A stretch of 64,000 nucleotides of DNA from Nocardioides hwasunensis (lineage in GTDB: Bacteria > Actinomycetota > Actinomycetes > Propionibacteriales > Nocardioidaceae), in the NCBI RefSeq assembly GCF_014779665.1, contig NZ_JACXYY010000002.1, positions 310,001-374,000 of the forward strand. Reading direction: 5' to 3'. The notes under the pieces are model-generated. The model saw only the letters and a list, made by a program, of their open reading frames with translations, made no database searches and had not been told where the DNA came from. Position numbers and translations under genes: made by a program. Shown here in pieces: positions 37,438-47,036 of this stretch (within the stretch, counting starts at the first letter, position 1; every line of letters starts with the position of its first letter).

Positions 37438-38667
37438 ATGAGCCCGCAGCGGCGCTCGGGCCTCGGCACCAACCAGGAGGCCATCCGCCGTCACAACCTC
37501 GGCACGGTGCTGCGGCACGTCCACGGTGCCGGCCAGACGTCGCGAGCAGAGCTGACCAGCCTCATGGGTCTCAACCGGAGCACGATCGCGGGGCTGGTCA
37601 GCGAGCTGGAGTCGCTGGGCATCGCCGAGCACGCCACGCCGCTCGAGGGATCGCGTCAAGGTGCGGGACGGCCGTCGGCCCGGGTGCGGATCGCCCGGGA
37701 GGGGCCGTACGTCATCGCGGTCGACCTGGGGGTCGACCGCGCCGTCGTAGCCCGCGTCGGACTCGGCGGACACGTGATCCAGCGCGCGCAGGCCCCCGTG
37801 CTGCGCGACGGGGAGGCCTGGCAGGTGGGGGCGGCGGTCGCGACCCTCATCCGCACGGTCATCGAGGGCGCGCCGAGCGCAGCGCCACTGGTGGGGATCG
37901 GGATCAGCGTCCCCGGCCTGGTGCGCCGCAGCGACGGCCTGATCCGCCTCGCCCCCAACCTCGAGTGGCACGACGTCTCGTTCGGCGGCATCGTGCTGGC
38001 GGCCCTCGGGCTCGACGTGCCGGTCTCGCTGGCCAACGACGCCGACCTGGGAGCACTCGCCGAGCACACGCGCGGGGCCGGGGTCGGCGTCGACGAGCTC
38101 ATCTACGTCTCCGGCAACGTCGGTGTCGGTGCCGGCGTCATCTCGGGCGGACACCGCCTCGAGGGCGTCGGCGGCTACGCGGGCGAGGTCGGCCACCTGC
38201 GGTTCAATCCGGACGGACGGCCGTGCCACTGCGGCAACCTCGGGTGCTGGGAGACGGAGGTCGGGGCCTTCGCGATCGCCGAGGCGATCCAGTGCCCGCC
38301 CGACAAGGTCGCCCAGCTCGACGAGGTCCTGGACGAGTTCGACCGGCCGTCGACGGCGCTCCGCGCGACCGGTACGTCGCTGGGCCAGGGGCTGGCGAGC
38401 ATCGTCAACATGTTCAACCCGCAGGTCGTCGTGCTGGGCGGCTACTTCCGCTCGCTCTACCGCCTGGTGGGTGCTGACGTGGACGCGGGCCTGGCCGACC
38501 GGGCGCTGCCCGCGCCGCTGGAGTCCGTGCGCCTCGAGCTCCCCGGTCTCGGGTCCGACTCGCCCCTCCACGGCGCGGCCGAGATCGCGCTGGAGCCGCT
38601 CTTCGTGGACCCCGTCGCTGCCCTCGGCACGGCACTCGTCGACGTGCGCGCTCGGCTGGCCGGCTGA
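37438..38667 (+). CDS. ROK-family transcriptional regulator (operon-linked)
   Basis: The 409-residue protein has an N-terminal winged helix (about 15-75: NLGTVLRHVHGAGQTSRAELTSLMGLNRSTIAGLVSEL) and a ROK sugar-kinase-like domain. The zinc-binding cysteine cluster is present as CHCGNLGCWE (about residues 261-270), and LANDADLGALAE carries the sugar-contact aspartate. XylR-type ROK proteins repress xylose genes and are released by the sugar. Because its gene is the last of the transporter operon, autoregulation through the upstream palindrome is likely. Confidence 0.9.
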   Translation: MSPQRRSGLGTNQEAIRRHNLGTVLRHVHGAGQTSRAELTSLMGLNRSTIAGLVSELESLGIAEHATPLEGSRQGAGRPSARVRIAREGPYVIAVDLGVDRAVVARVGLGGHVIQRAQAPVLRDGEAWQVGAAVATLIRTVIEGAPSAAPLVGIGISVPGLVRRSDGLIRLAPNLEWHDVSFGGIVLAALGLDVPVSLANDADLGALAEHTRGAGVGVDELIYVSGNVGVGAGVISGGHRLEGVGGYAGEVGHLRFNPDGRPCHCGNLGCWETEVGAFAIAEAIQCPPDKVAQLDEVLDEFDRPSTALRATGTSLGQGLASIVNMFNPQVVVLGGYFRSLYRLVGADVDAGLADRALPAPLESVRLELPGLGSDSPLHGAAEIALEPLFVDPVAALGTALVDVRARLAG

Positions 38668-38689
38668 GGATCCCGGGGCCTCGCGCGGG

Positions 38690-39856
38690 TCAGGCAGACA
38701 GCTCGAGCTCCCCGGTGAAGACCGGACCGAAGGACCGCTCGGCCGCGCCGAGCGCGGCAGCCTCGATGCCCAGCGTGCTGGGCCGCAGGTCGGGTCGCAC
38801 CTGCATCTGCGAGGGCAGGCGCTCGTCGAGCGTGCGTCGAGCGGGCTCGAGCACGAGGTCGCCGAGCGGGGCGAAGTAGCCACCGAGCACGACCACCTCG
38901 GGATCGAGCACGTTGCTGAGCATCGCCAGCCCGAGGCCCACGTCGCGACCGACGCGCTCGAGCCCCGCCCGGACCCCGGGATGGGTGCGGGCGCGCACCG
39001 CGACGGCCTCGGCGGTGCGCAGCGGAGTGTCGAGCTCGACCATGTCGACGGCGGCGAGCATCGCGTGCAGCCCGATCGACGCCTCCCAGCAGCCGCGGCG
39101 TCCGCATCCGCACAGGGCGGTGGAGTCACCGACAGGCATGTGGCCGACCTCGCCAGCGAAGCCTGCGCCGCCGCGCATCACCTCACCGTCCTGCACGATG
39201 CCGGCCCCGATGCCGACGGTGCCGGTGAGGTAGAGGGAGTGGGCCACGCCGACGGCGGCACCGTGGTGCGACTCGGCGTACGCCGCGCAGTTGGCGTCGT
39301 TGCTGACCTCGATGCGTCGGCCCGGGACCAGCGTCTCGAGGAGGTCGGACACCCCCGGCCACGCGACGTGCAGGTTGGGTGCCCACGCGACGGTGGCGTT
39401 GTCGCCCCGCACCAGTCCGGGCACCGCAAGCGTCGCCCCCACCAGGCGGGTGTCCGCGCCGACGTGCTCGGACAGGGTGGTGCGGGCCAGGTCGCGGAGG
39501 TCCTCGCCCGCGCTGCCGGGGCGACTCGAGCTCGCCACGATCGTCCCGGCGAGGTCGAGGACCACAGCGGAGACGTAGTCGACGTTGAGCTCCAGCCCCA
39601 GAGTGAGGAAGCGCCCGCCCCGCAGCGCGACCGGTCGTCCGGGCCGACCGCGCACGCCGGGCCGTGAGCCCTCCTCGATGACCGCACCCGCCTCCTCGAG
39701 GTCGGCGACGATCACCCCGACGGTCGCCTTGGCCAGGCCGGTGTCACGGGCGAGCTCGACCCGCGTGGACGGACCGAGGCGACGCAGCGCACGGAGCACG
39801 GCCCCGGTGTTGCTGCGCCGCAGCCGCTCGGTCCCGGCGGTGGAGCGCTGCCGCAC
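38690..39856 (-). CDS. ROK-family transcriptional regulator (xylA-linked)
   Basis: The 388-residue protein has a winged-helix N-terminus (about 10-70, RRSNTGAVLRALRRLGPSTRVELARDTGLAKATVG) and a ROK domain with SNDANCAAYAE and the zinc motif CGCGRRGCWE. It starts at GTG two bases after the xylA stop, so it is cotranscribed with xylose isomerase. It is a paralogue of the regulator encoded convergently at 37438; their 3' ends are 22 bp apart. A role as repressor or activator of xylA and the divergent reductase is inferred. Confidence 0.9.
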   Translation of the reverse strand: MRQRSTAGTERLRRSNTGAVLRALRRLGPSTRVELARDTGLAKATVGVIVADLEEAGAVIEEGSRPGVRGRPGRPVALRGGRFLTLGLELNVDYVSAVVLDLAGTIVASSSRPGSAGEDLRDLARTTLSEHVGADTRLVGATLAVPGLVRGDNATVAWAPNLHVAWPGVSDLLETLVPGRRIEVSNDANCAAYAESHHGAAVGVAHSLYLTGTVGIGAGIVQDGEVMRGGAGFAGEVGHMPVGDSTALCGCGRRGCWEASIGLHAMLAAVDMVELDTPLRTAEAVAVRARTHPGVRAGLERVGRDVGLGLAMLSNVLDPEVVVLGGYFAPLGDLVLEPARRTLDERLPSQMQVRPDLRPSTLGIEAAALGAAERSFGPVFTGELELSA

Positions 39857-39858
39857 CG

Positions 39859-41025
39859 TCAGCGGACGCCGTACAGGTGCTCGAGTGCGAGTTGGTCGAG
39901 CAGCTCGAACCCACCGCCCCGCTGCGCGAGGACCTCGGGGTCGGCCAGCTCGGCGTCGAGCAGGCCCTGCCAGCCCTCGCCCTCGGCGACCGTCGAGATC
40001 CCCAGCTCGGGCACCTTGGCGGCCTCCATCGCGGCCTGCACCTCAGGGTCGGCACGGAAGGCCTTCACCTTCTCGCGCAGGATGAGGTAGTTGCGCATGT
40101 TGGCCTCGGCCGAGATCCACACGCCGTCCTCGTCCTCGGTGCGGGCCGGCTTGTAGTCGAAGTGGACCGGGCCGTCGTAGCCGCCGGCGAGCAGCGCGTC
40201 GACGACCCAGAAGGCGCCCCGCACGTTGCCGGCGCCGAAGCGGAGGTCCTGGTCGTACTTCGGACCGTTCTGGCCGTTGAGGTCGATGTGGTAGAGCTTG
40301 CCGGCCCACATGGCTTGGGCGTAGCCCGCCGCGGCGTTCATGCCGGCCATCTCCTCGTGGCCGATCTCCGGGTTGACGCCCACCAGCTCGGGACGCTCGA
40401 GCTGCTCGATGAAGGCCAGGGCGTGGCCGATCGTCGGCAGGAGGATGTCGCCGCGCGGCTCGTTGGGCTTGGGCTCGATCGCGAACCGCAGGTCGTAGCC
40501 CCTCTCGGTGACGTAGTCGCCGAGGACGTCGAAGGCCTCCTTCATGCGGTCGAGCGCGAGCCTGGTGTCCTGGGAGGCGCCGTACTCGGCACCCTCGCGG
40601 CCGCCCCAGGCGACATAGACCTTGGCGCCCAGCTCGGCGGCGAGATCGATGTTGCGCATCACCTTGCGCAGCGCGAAGCGTCGGATGTCGCGGTCGTTGT
40701 TGGTGAAGCCGCCGGACTTGAAGACCGGGTGGCTGAAGAGGTTGGTCGTCGCCGTGGTGACCACGAGGCCGGTGTCGTCGAGGCCCTTCCTGAAGCGGGC
40801 GATGATCTGGTCGCGGGTCGCCACGTCGCTGCCGAACGGGATCACGTCGTCGTCGTGGAAGTTCACTCCGTAGGCGCCGAGGGCGGCGAGCTTCTCCAGT
40901 GCGTGGACGGTGTCCATCTGCGGGCGGGTGGCACCACCGAAGGGGTCCACGCCCTGCCAGCCGACGGTCCAGAGGCCGAAGGAGAACTTGTCCTCGGCGG
41001 TGGGGGTGGGGATCTGGGTGCTCAT
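39859..41025 (-). CDS. xylA: Xylose isomerase
   Basis: XylA converts D-xylose to D-xylulose in the cytoplasm with two divalent metals. The 388-residue protein is of the short class I, actinobacterial type. The catalytic His57-Asp60 pair is in [13 protein letters not shown], metal ligands are in [13 protein letters not shown] and in HEEMAG, and the sugar-contact HIDLNGQ follows. Opposite, 246 bp away, is an aldo/keto reductase gene. It makes xylulose, but no xylulokinase gene is in the window. Confidence 0.95.
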   Translation of the reverse strand: MSTQIPTPTAEDKFSFGLWTVGWQGVDPFGGATRPQMDTVHALEKLAALGAYGVNFHDDDVIPFGSDVATRDQIIARFRKGLDDTGLVVTTATTNLFSHPVFKSGGFTNNDRDIRRFALRKVMRNIDLAAELGAKVYVAWGGREGAEYGASQDTRLALDRMKEAFDVLGDYVTERGYDLRFAIEPKPNEPRGDILLPTIGHALAFIEQLERPELVGVNPEIGHEEMAGMNAAAGYAQAMWAGKLYHIDLNGQNGPKYDQDLRFGAGNVRGAFWVVDALLAGGYDGPVHFDYKPARTEDEDGVWISAEANMRNYLILREKVKAFRADPEVQAAMEAAKVPELGISTVAEGEGWQGLLDAELADPEVLAQRGGGFELLDQLALEHLYGVR

Positions 41026-41184
41026 GACATGCCTTCCGTGGTGGGTCTGCGGCTGGTGGGTGAAGGGATCTCAGGGGTCCAGGCAGCGGTGTGCTGCTCC
41101 AGCCCCCGTCCGTCGTCGGCGTCGGGGGACGGCCTCGGTGGAACGGGTGGCACAGCAGATGCCGAGCACGAGAGCCTCGGCCTC

Positions 41185-41208
41185 ATTAAGTACGAGACTC
41201 AAACTAAT
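41185..41208. promoter_or_regulatory. Imperfect AT-rich palindrome between xylA and the reductase gene
   Basis: On the xylA strand it reads TTAGTTTGAGTC then CGTACTTAA, with ATTAGT / ACTTAAT halves. The half TTAGTTTG resembles known Bacillus XylR operators. It is AT-rich in a GC-rich region, making it a candidate operator for a ROK protein controlling both divergent genes. Confidence 0.5.
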
Positions 41209-41271
41209 GTCAAGCGCGCCGCACCGGGCCTGCCCGCGACGGAAGGTCCGAGGCCTGTGAGACTGGGGCGC

Positions 41272-42267
41272 ATGGAACAGCGAAGCCTCGGAAGGACCGG
41301 CCGGCAGGTCTCGGTCGTCGGACTCGGCACCTGGCAGCTCGGGGCCGACTGGGGCGAGGTCAGCGAGGCCGACGCACGTGCGGTGCTGGAGGCGTCGGCC
41401 GAGGCCGGGGTCACCTTCTACGACACCGCCGACGTCTACGGCGACGGGCGCAGCGAGCGGATCGTGGGGGAGTTCCTCGCCGCCCACGCCGAGGACGGCT
41501 TCACGGTCGCCACCAAGATGGGACGGCGCGGTGAGCAGGTGCCCGCCAGCTACGTCGAGGACAACTTCCGCGCCTGGCTCAACCGCTCCCGTCGCAACCT
41601 CGGCGTCGAGCGCCTCGACCTGGTGCAGCTGCACTGCCCGCCCGCCGAGGTCGTCGAGGACGACGCGACCTACGACGTGCTCGACCGGCTCGTCGACGAC
41701 GGGGTCATCGCTGCCTACGGGCTCAGCGTGGAGACCGTCGACCAGGCGCTCGCCGCCATCGCCCGTCCCCACGTGGCCAGCGTGCAGATCATCCTCAACG
41801 CCTTCCGGCTGAAGCCGCTCGAGGCGGTGCTCCCGGCTGCCGAGGCGGCCGGCGTGGGCATCATCGCCCGGGTGCCGCTCGCCTCCGGGCTGCTCAGCGG
41901 GAAGTACGGCCACGACACCCGCTTCGCGCCCGACGACCACCGGTCCTTCAACCGGGACGGCAGTGCCTTCGACGTCGGCGAGACCTTCTCCGGCGTCGAC
42001 TACGACACCGGGATCGCGGCTGCCGCAGAGTTCCGAGAGCTGGTGGAGTCGAGCGGGCTGCAGGACGTGTCGCCCGCGCAGGCCGCCATCGCATGGGCCT
42101 GGCAGCTCCCCGGCGTCTCGACCGTGATCCCGGGGGCACGCAACGTGACGCAGGCGCAGTCCAACGCCGCCGCCGGCGAGGTCGCCGAGCTGCCGGCCAC
42201 GTTCCTCCAGGGTGTCCGCGACCTCTACGACCGCCGGATCCGGGCGGAGCTCCATGACCGCTGGTGA
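41272..42267 (+). CDS. Aldo/keto reductase
   Basis: The 331-residue protein has the AKR barrel with the catalytic tetrad visible: Asp in FYDTADVYG with the Tyr four residues after, Lys in VATKMG, and His in VQLHCPP. The NADP-binding end reads STVIPGARNVTQ. It lies divergent from xylA and overlaps galM downstream. Sugar aldehydes or reduced aldoses such as xylose are attractive substrates from context but unproven. Confidence 0.88.
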   Translation: MEQRSLGRTGRQVSVVGLGTWQLGADWGEVSEADARAVLEASAEAGVTFYDTADVYGDGRSERIVGEFLAAHAEDGFTVATKMGRRGEQVPASYVEDNFRAWLNRSRRNLGVERLDLVQLHCPPAEVVEDDATYDVLDRLVDDGVIAAYGLSVETVDQALAAIARPHVASVQIILNAFRLKPLEAVLPAAEAAGVGIIARVPLASGLLSGKYGHDTRFAPDDHRSFNRDGSAFDVGETFSGVDYDTGIAAAAEFRELVESSGLQDVSPAQAAIAWAWQLPGVSTVIPGARNVTQAQSNAAAGEVAELPATFLQGVRDLYDRRIRAELHDRW

Positions 42268-43318
42268 CCGCTGGTTCGGTCGGCTCCCCGACGGGCGCGA
42301 CGTCGAGGTGGTGAGCATCGGCCACGCGCCCGGTCCGGTGGTGGACGTGCTGACGCTGGGCGCGACGGTGCACCGGCTGGAGGTCAGCGGTCGGGACGGC
42401 GTACGACGCAACGTCGTGCTCGGACTCGCCGACGTCGACCAAAGGCTCGCGAGCGGCTCCTACATCGGTGGGACCATCGGCCGCTACGCCAACCGCATCG
42501 CGGCCGGATCCTTCCCGCTCGACGGGCGCCAGGTGCACGTCCGCACGCATGATCGCGGCAACAGCCTCCACGGAGGACCGGACGGCTTCGACCTCCGCCT
42601 CTGGGAGGTGCGCGAGCAGGGGCCGGACGAGGTGGTGCTGGCGTTGACCAGCCCGGACGGCGACCAGGGCTTCCCCGGCACGCTGGCCGTCACCGTCGGC
42701 TACCGGGTCGACGGCGACACTGTGGTCGTCACGATGGAGGCGAGCACCGACACCACCACGGTGGTCAACCTGACGAACCACGCCTACTTCGACCTCTCCG
42801 GAGAGGGTTCAGGCACGATCGAGGACCACCTGCTCCAGGTCGAGGCCGATGAGTTCACCCCGATCGACGCGACGGGCATCCCGCTCGACGGGCACGCGCC
42901 GGTCGCGGGAACTCCCTTCGACCTCGGGGTGGCGACCCCCCTCGGGGTGGCGCTCGCCTCGGAGCACCCCCAGATGGCCACCGCGCACGGCATCGACCAC
43001 AACTTCGTGGTGCGGGGTGCCGGCCTGCGACGGGCCGCGGTCCTGGCCTCGCCCGACGCTGCCACGGAGCTCGAGCTGTGGAGCGACCAGCCGGGCCTGC
43101 AGGTCTACACCGGCAACGCCCTCGACGGCACCCACCACTCCGCCGGCGGCGCGCGGCACCAGCGTCGCGGGGGAGTGGCGCTCGAGCCGCAGCTCTTCCC
43201 GGACTCCCCGAACCGACCCGAGTGGCCGTCGGCGACGTTGCGCCCGGGAGAGACCTACCACTCCGTCATCGAGTGGCGCTTCGGTGGACCTGCGGGCTCC
43301 GCGGGGCGGCTCGGATAA
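42254..43318 (+). CDS. galM: Aldose 1-epimerase (mutarotase)
   Basis: The 354-residue protein interconverts alpha and beta anomers of aldoses. The catalytic histidines lie in NSLHGGPDGFD and NLTNHAYFDLSG, and the base glutamate in GVALEPQLFPDSPN near the C-terminus. Its ATG at 42254, with GGAG upstream, lies 14 bp inside the end of the reductase gene, so the two are translationally linked. It would speed supply of the anomer used by xylA or transport. Confidence 0.9.
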   Translation: MTAGDRWFGRLPDGRDVEVVSIGHAPGPVVDVLTLGATVHRLEVSGRDGVRRNVVLGLADVDQRLASGSYIGGTIGRYANRIAAGSFPLDGRQVHVRTHDRGNSLHGGPDGFDLRLWEVREQGPDEVVLALTSPDGDQGFPGTLAVTVGYRVDGDTVVVTMEASTDTTTVVNLTNHAYFDLSGEGSGTIEDHLLQVEADEFTPIDATGIPLDGHAPVAGTPFDLGVATPLGVALASEHPQMATAHGIDHNFVVRGAGLRRAAVLASPDAATELELWSDQPGLQVYTGNALDGTHHSAGGARHQRRGGVALEPQLFPDSPNRPEWPSATLRPGETYHSVIEWRFGGPAGSAGRLG

Positions 43319-43328
43319 CCTCCTCCGG

Positions 43329-44021
43329 ATGCTTCGTGCCCGACTTCTTGCCTGCCTGCTCGTCGCCGTTGCACCCCTGCTGAGCGGGTGCATCGGCGAC
43401 GAGCCGACGGTCGCCCTCCTTGTTGCCGACGGCTCCGACTCCGCCGCCCGCGCCGTCGACGCCGACGCGTTCACCGAGCGGGTCGAGGCCACCTGCGACG
43501 AGTGCCGGGTCGTCGTCTTCGACGCCGAAGGTGACGCCGGCACCCAGAAGAGCCAGGCCCGCCAGGCCGAGGCGAGCTCCGCCGACGCGATCGTCGTGGA
43601 TGCCGTCGACCCCGACGACCTCCAGGCGGTCGCCGGACGCGAGATCCCGCTGATCTCGCTCGGCACCCTCGTGCCGGGCTCGGAACGCTTCGTCGGCCTC
43701 ACCGGGGGTGACGTGCCCGAGCGGGCCGGTTCCGACCTCGACGCTGCCCGCGACCTGGTGCTGGGCGAGGAGAAGACGATGTCGTGGGTGCCCACCCGCG
43801 CGATGAGCGAGCGGGCCGCCGACGTCGCGGTCGCCTTCCTCGCCGACATCGAGCCGCCGGACGGCGAGGACGTCGACGGCGTCGAGACCTGGCTCTACGA
43901 GGAGCAGGACATCACCCTCGACAACCTCACCAGCGTGCTCGTCGCCCAGGGCATCCTCTCGCTCGACGACATCTGCGGCGGCGAGACCGCGAAGCGGTGT
44001 GCGAGGCTAGGCCTGCGATGA
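43329..44021 (+). CDS. Short lipoprotein resembling the N-terminal half of a sugar-binding protein
   Basis: The 230-residue protein has a lipobox LLSGC (Cys21). The following sequence (VALLVADGSDSAARAVDADAF, then VVVFDAEGDAGTQKSQARQAE) follows the same pattern as the start of the xylose-type binding protein at 34148, but the C-terminal domain is short. Two further cysteines form CDEC at 56-59. The gene lies in the galM operon, probably with its own TAACCT box, and overlaps map by four bases (ATGA). It could be a sensor or degenerate binding protein; no transporter partner is adjacent. Confidence 0.7.
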   Translation: MLRARLLACLLVAVAPLLSGCIGDEPTVALLVADGSDSAARAVDADAFTERVEATCDECRVVVFDAEGDAGTQKSQARQAEASSADAIVVDAVDPDDLQAVAGREIPLISLGTLVPGSERFVGLTGGDVPERAGSDLDAARDLVLGEEKTMSWVPTRAMSERAADVAVAFLADIEPPDGEDVDGVETWLYEEQDITLDNLTSVLVAQGILSLDDICGGETAKRCARLGLR

Positions 44022-44788
44022 TCGAGATCCTCACTCCCGTCCAGGTGGACCGGGCCCGGCGCACGGGTGCCCTCGTCGGCACCATCCTCCAGACGCTCAA
44101 GGAGCGTGCCGAGGTCGGCACCAACCTGCTCGACCTCGACCGCTGGACCCAGGAGATGATCCGCGAGGCCGGCGCCGAGTCCTGCTACGTCGACTACGCG
44201 CCGTCGTTCGGCCGCGGGCCCTTCGGCCACTACGTCTGCACCGCGGTCAACGACGCCGTGCTCCACGGCCAGCCGCGCGACCAGCGGCTCCAGGACGGGG
44301 ACCTGCTCACGCTCGACCTCGCGGTGCGCCTCGACGGCATCGCGGCCGACTCCGCGATCAGCTTCGTCGTCGGCGACAGCCGCCCGGCTGGGAGCGTGGA
44401 GCTGATCGAGGTCACCCAGGAGGCGCTGGCCGCCGCGATCGACACCGCCGGCCCCGGCGTACGCATCGGCGACCTGTCACACGCGATCGGCTCCGTGCTC
44501 AGCGGCGCGGGCTACCCCATCAACATGCAGTTCGGCGGCCACGGCATCGGCACGACGATGCACCAGGACCCGCACGTCTCCAACGACGGCCGCCCCGGAC
44601 GCGGCTACCAGCTCCGCCCCGGCCTGCTGCTCGCGCTCGAGCCGTGGGTGATGGCCGACACCGACGAGCTGGTCACCGACGACGACGGCTGGACCCTGCG
44701 CAGCGCCACCGGCTGCCTGACCGCCCACAGCGAGCACACCGTCGCCATCACCGAGGACGGCGTGGAGGTCCTGACCCTGCCGGGCTGA
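44018..44788 (+). CDS. map: Type I methionine aminopeptidase
   Basis: The 256-residue M24 peptidase removes the N-terminal Met from new proteins. Metal ligands are visible: the Asp pair in LLTLDLAVRLDGIAADSA, His in GGHGIGTTMHQ, Glu in LALEPWVM and Glu in SEHTVAIT. The ATG overlaps the lipoprotein stop (ATGA), an unusual partner for a housekeeping gene. It may be a second map copy, since actinobacteria often have two. Confidence 0.92.
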   Translation: MIEILTPVQVDRARRTGALVGTILQTLKERAEVGTNLLDLDRWTQEMIREAGAESCYVDYAPSFGRGPFGHYVCTAVNDAVLHGQPRDQRLQDGDLLTLDLAVRLDGIAADSAISFVVGDSRPAGSVELIEVTQEALAAAIDTAGPGVRIGDLSHAIGSVLSGAGYPINMQFGGHGIGTTMHQDPHVSNDGRPGRGYQLRPGLLLALEPWVMADTDELVTDDDGWTLRSATGCLTAHSEHTVAITEDGVEVLTLPG

Positions 44789-44804
44789 TGCCCGCAGCCG
44801 TCGG

Positions 44805-46955
44805 TCAGTGCACCGTCTCCATCGGCACGTCGACCTCGGCCTCGGTCAGCGGCGCGTCGGCCGAGTCGAGCTTGCTCGGCCACCAGATCTTCCCGCCCAG
44901 GTCGAGGTTGAGCGCGGTCACCAGCACCGACCGTACGACGATCGTGTCGAGCATGACGCCCAGCGCCACCGCGACGCCGAGCTCGGCGAGGAACACCAGC
45001 GGCAGCGAGCCCAGCACGAGGAACGTCGCGGCCAGCACGACGCCGGCCGAGGTGATCACGCCACCGGTGGAGGCGAGCGCGATCAGCGAGCCCTTGCGGG
45101 TGCCGAAGGTCGCGGTCTCCTCGCGCACGCGGGTCATGAGGAAGATGTTGTAGTCGATGCCGAGCGCCACGAGGAACACGAAGGCGAACAGCGGGAACCC
45201 GGGGTCGGAGCCGGCGAACCCGAAGACGTGCTCGAACAGCAGCGCCGAGATGCCGAGCGCGGCGCAGAAGGACAGCACCACCGTCGCGATCAGGATCAGC
45301 GGGGCGATCACGGCCCGCAGCAGGCCGATGAGGATGAGCAGCACCACGGCGAGCACCAGCGGCATGATCACCCGGCTGTCACGGTCGGAGGCGATCTTGG
45401 TGTCGAGCAGGAACGCCGATCCGCCACCCACGAGGGCGTCGGCGCCGTCGACTCCGTGCACCGACTCGCGCGCTGCCTCGACGACGTCCGAGGCGGCGGA
45501 CGAGGAGGCGTCGGCGTCGATCGTCGCCTCGAACCACGAGCGGCCGTCGGCCAGGGGCTGCACCTCGCCCGCGGCGCCGAGCCCGTCGACGCCCTTCAGC
45601 GAGGCGACCACGTCCGCAGCCGCGTCGGTGTCGGTGACGACCTGGATGGTGTTGGAGTTGTCGGACAGGTCGTGCTCGGCGAGCAGCCTCTGTCCCTTGA
45701 TCGAGTCGAACTCCTGGGTGTAGCTGTCCTCGGCCGACAGCCCGGAGGTGTCGAGCTGCAGCAGGCCGAGGCAGGCGATCAGCAGCACCCCGGTCGTCAT
45801 CACCCACACCCGGCGCGGGCGGTGGCTGATGACGCGGCCCACCTTGGCCCACAGGCCGTCGGAGGTCGGCTCCGCGCTGCGGTAGGTCGGGCGCTTGGGC
45901 CAGAAGACCCAGCGCCCGCAGATCACCAGCAGCGCCGGCAGCAGCGTGATCATCACGAGCATGGTCACGGTGACACCGATCGCCGCCACGGGTCCGAGCC
46001 CGGCGGTGGAGTTGAGGTCGGCGAACGCCAGGCACAGCATGCCGACCGCGACCGTCGCGGCGCTGGCGAGGATCGCCGGAGCGGCACGGTGGAGCGCGAA
46101 GGCCATCGCCTCGTGACGGTCCTCGTGGCGACGCAGCTCCTCGCGGTAGCGCGCCACGAGCAGCAGCGCGTAGTCGGTGCCGGCGCCGATCACCAGGATG
46201 CTGAGGATCGCCTGGCTCTGGCCGTTGACCGTCAGGTCGGCGTACTTCGCGAGCAGGTAGACCAGGCCGGTGGCGATGAAGTTCGCGACCACGGCGCAGG
46301 TGATCGGCAGCAGCCACAGCACCGGACTGCGATAGGTGAAGAGCAGGATCACGATGACGACACCGAGCGTGGCGAAGATGAGGTTGGTGTCGATGCCCTC
46401 GAACGCCTCCGCGGAGTCGGCGGACTGGCCGCCGTAGCCGGCGAGGTGGACCTCGCCGCCGTCGATCTTCGCGATGTCGCGGATCTCGTCGGCCGCCGCG
46501 GGGATGTCGTTCCAGCCGTTGCTGCCGAAGTTGAGCACGAGGTAGAGGTAGGCGACCTGGCCGTCGTCCGAGACGAGCGTCGGCACCGGCGCCCCCTGGG
46601 CGGCGGCCGCCTTCGCGGCGTCAGGTGTCAGCACGCCCTGGTCGGTGACGCCCTCGAGCTCGGCGATCTCCTTGCCGTCCTCGTCCATCGCGGCGAGGTC
46701 GGCGTCGGTCAGCCCGCCGTCGCGGTGGTAGACCACCAGCGTCGGGATGTCGTTGGGGTCCACCGATGCCGACAGCTCGTCGAGGACCTTGGTCGACTCG
46801 GCCGAGCCCGGCAGCCAGGAGGACGCCTCGTTGTTCTGCACCGAGGCGAGCCTGGCCGAGAAGGTCGTCATGATGCCGGCGACGACCAGCACGGCCACGA
46901 GGACGAGCCACTTGGTGATCCGGCCGGTCAGCGACCCGGCGATCCGTCGATGCAT
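44805..46955 (-). CDS. MMPL/RND-family membrane transporter
   Basis: The 716-residue protein has an N-terminal helix, a large extracytoplasmic loop, five helices with the proton-relay motif GAGTDYALLLVARYREEL (about residues 255-275), then a second loop and a repeat of helices with ALGIDYNIFLMTRVREE. This duplicated layout with GTDY and GIDY is diagnostic of MMPL exporters, which move lipids, siderophores or hydrophobic compounds. The ATG at 46955 is preferred to a GTG ten codons earlier. It follows the propeller gene by 81 bp on the same strand, so shared transcription with the lipid-related genes is possible. Confidence 0.85.
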   Translation of the reverse strand: MHRRIAGSLTGRITKWLVLVAVLVVAGIMTTFSARLASVQNNEASSWLPGSAESTKVLDELSASVDPNDIPTLVVYHRDGGLTDADLAAMDEDGKEIAELEGVTDQGVLTPDAAKAAAAQGAPVPTLVSDDGQVAYLYLVLNFGSNGWNDIPAAADEIRDIAKIDGGEVHLAGYGGQSADSAEAFEGIDTNLIFATLGVVIVILLFTYRSPVLWLLPITCAVVANFIATGLVYLLAKYADLTVNGQSQAILSILVIGAGTDYALLLVARYREELRRHEDRHEAMAFALHRAAPAILASAATVAVGMLCLAFADLNSTAGLGPVAAIGVTVTMLVMITLLPALLVICGRWVFWPKRPTYRSAEPTSDGLWAKVGRVISHRPRRVWVMTTGVLLIACLGLLQLDTSGLSAEDSYTQEFDSIKGQRLLAEHDLSDNSNTIQVVTDTDAAADVVASLKGVDGLGAAGEVQPLADGRSWFEATIDADASSSAASDVVEAARESVHGVDGADALVGGGSAFLLDTKIASDRDSRVIMPLVLAVVLLILIGLLRAVIAPLILIATVVLSFCAALGISALLFEHVFGFAGSDPGFPLFAFVFLVALGIDYNIFLMTRVREETATFGTRKGSLIALASTGGVITSAGVVLAATFLVLGSLPLVFLAELGVAVALGVMLDTIVVRSVLVTALNLDLGGKIWWPSKLDSADAPLTEAEVDVPMETVH

Positions 46956-47036
46956 GGCACCCAGTGGATCAGCGTCGGTGCGCACCGTGCATCGGTGATC
47001 CCACCGAGGTCTAGACCGGGATCGTCCCGGGGACCG

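Noticed and set aside
35329..39129. A minus-strand open frame of over 1200 codons opposite the sugar transporter operon
   Set aside because: Low-complexity Arg/Asp/Val-rich shadow of the ABC and ROK genes, with no domain motif and no ribosome site.
46955..46985. GTG at 46985 as the MMPL start
   Set aside because: It has a poor ribosome site; the ATG at 46955 gives a normal short basic N-terminus before the first membrane helix.
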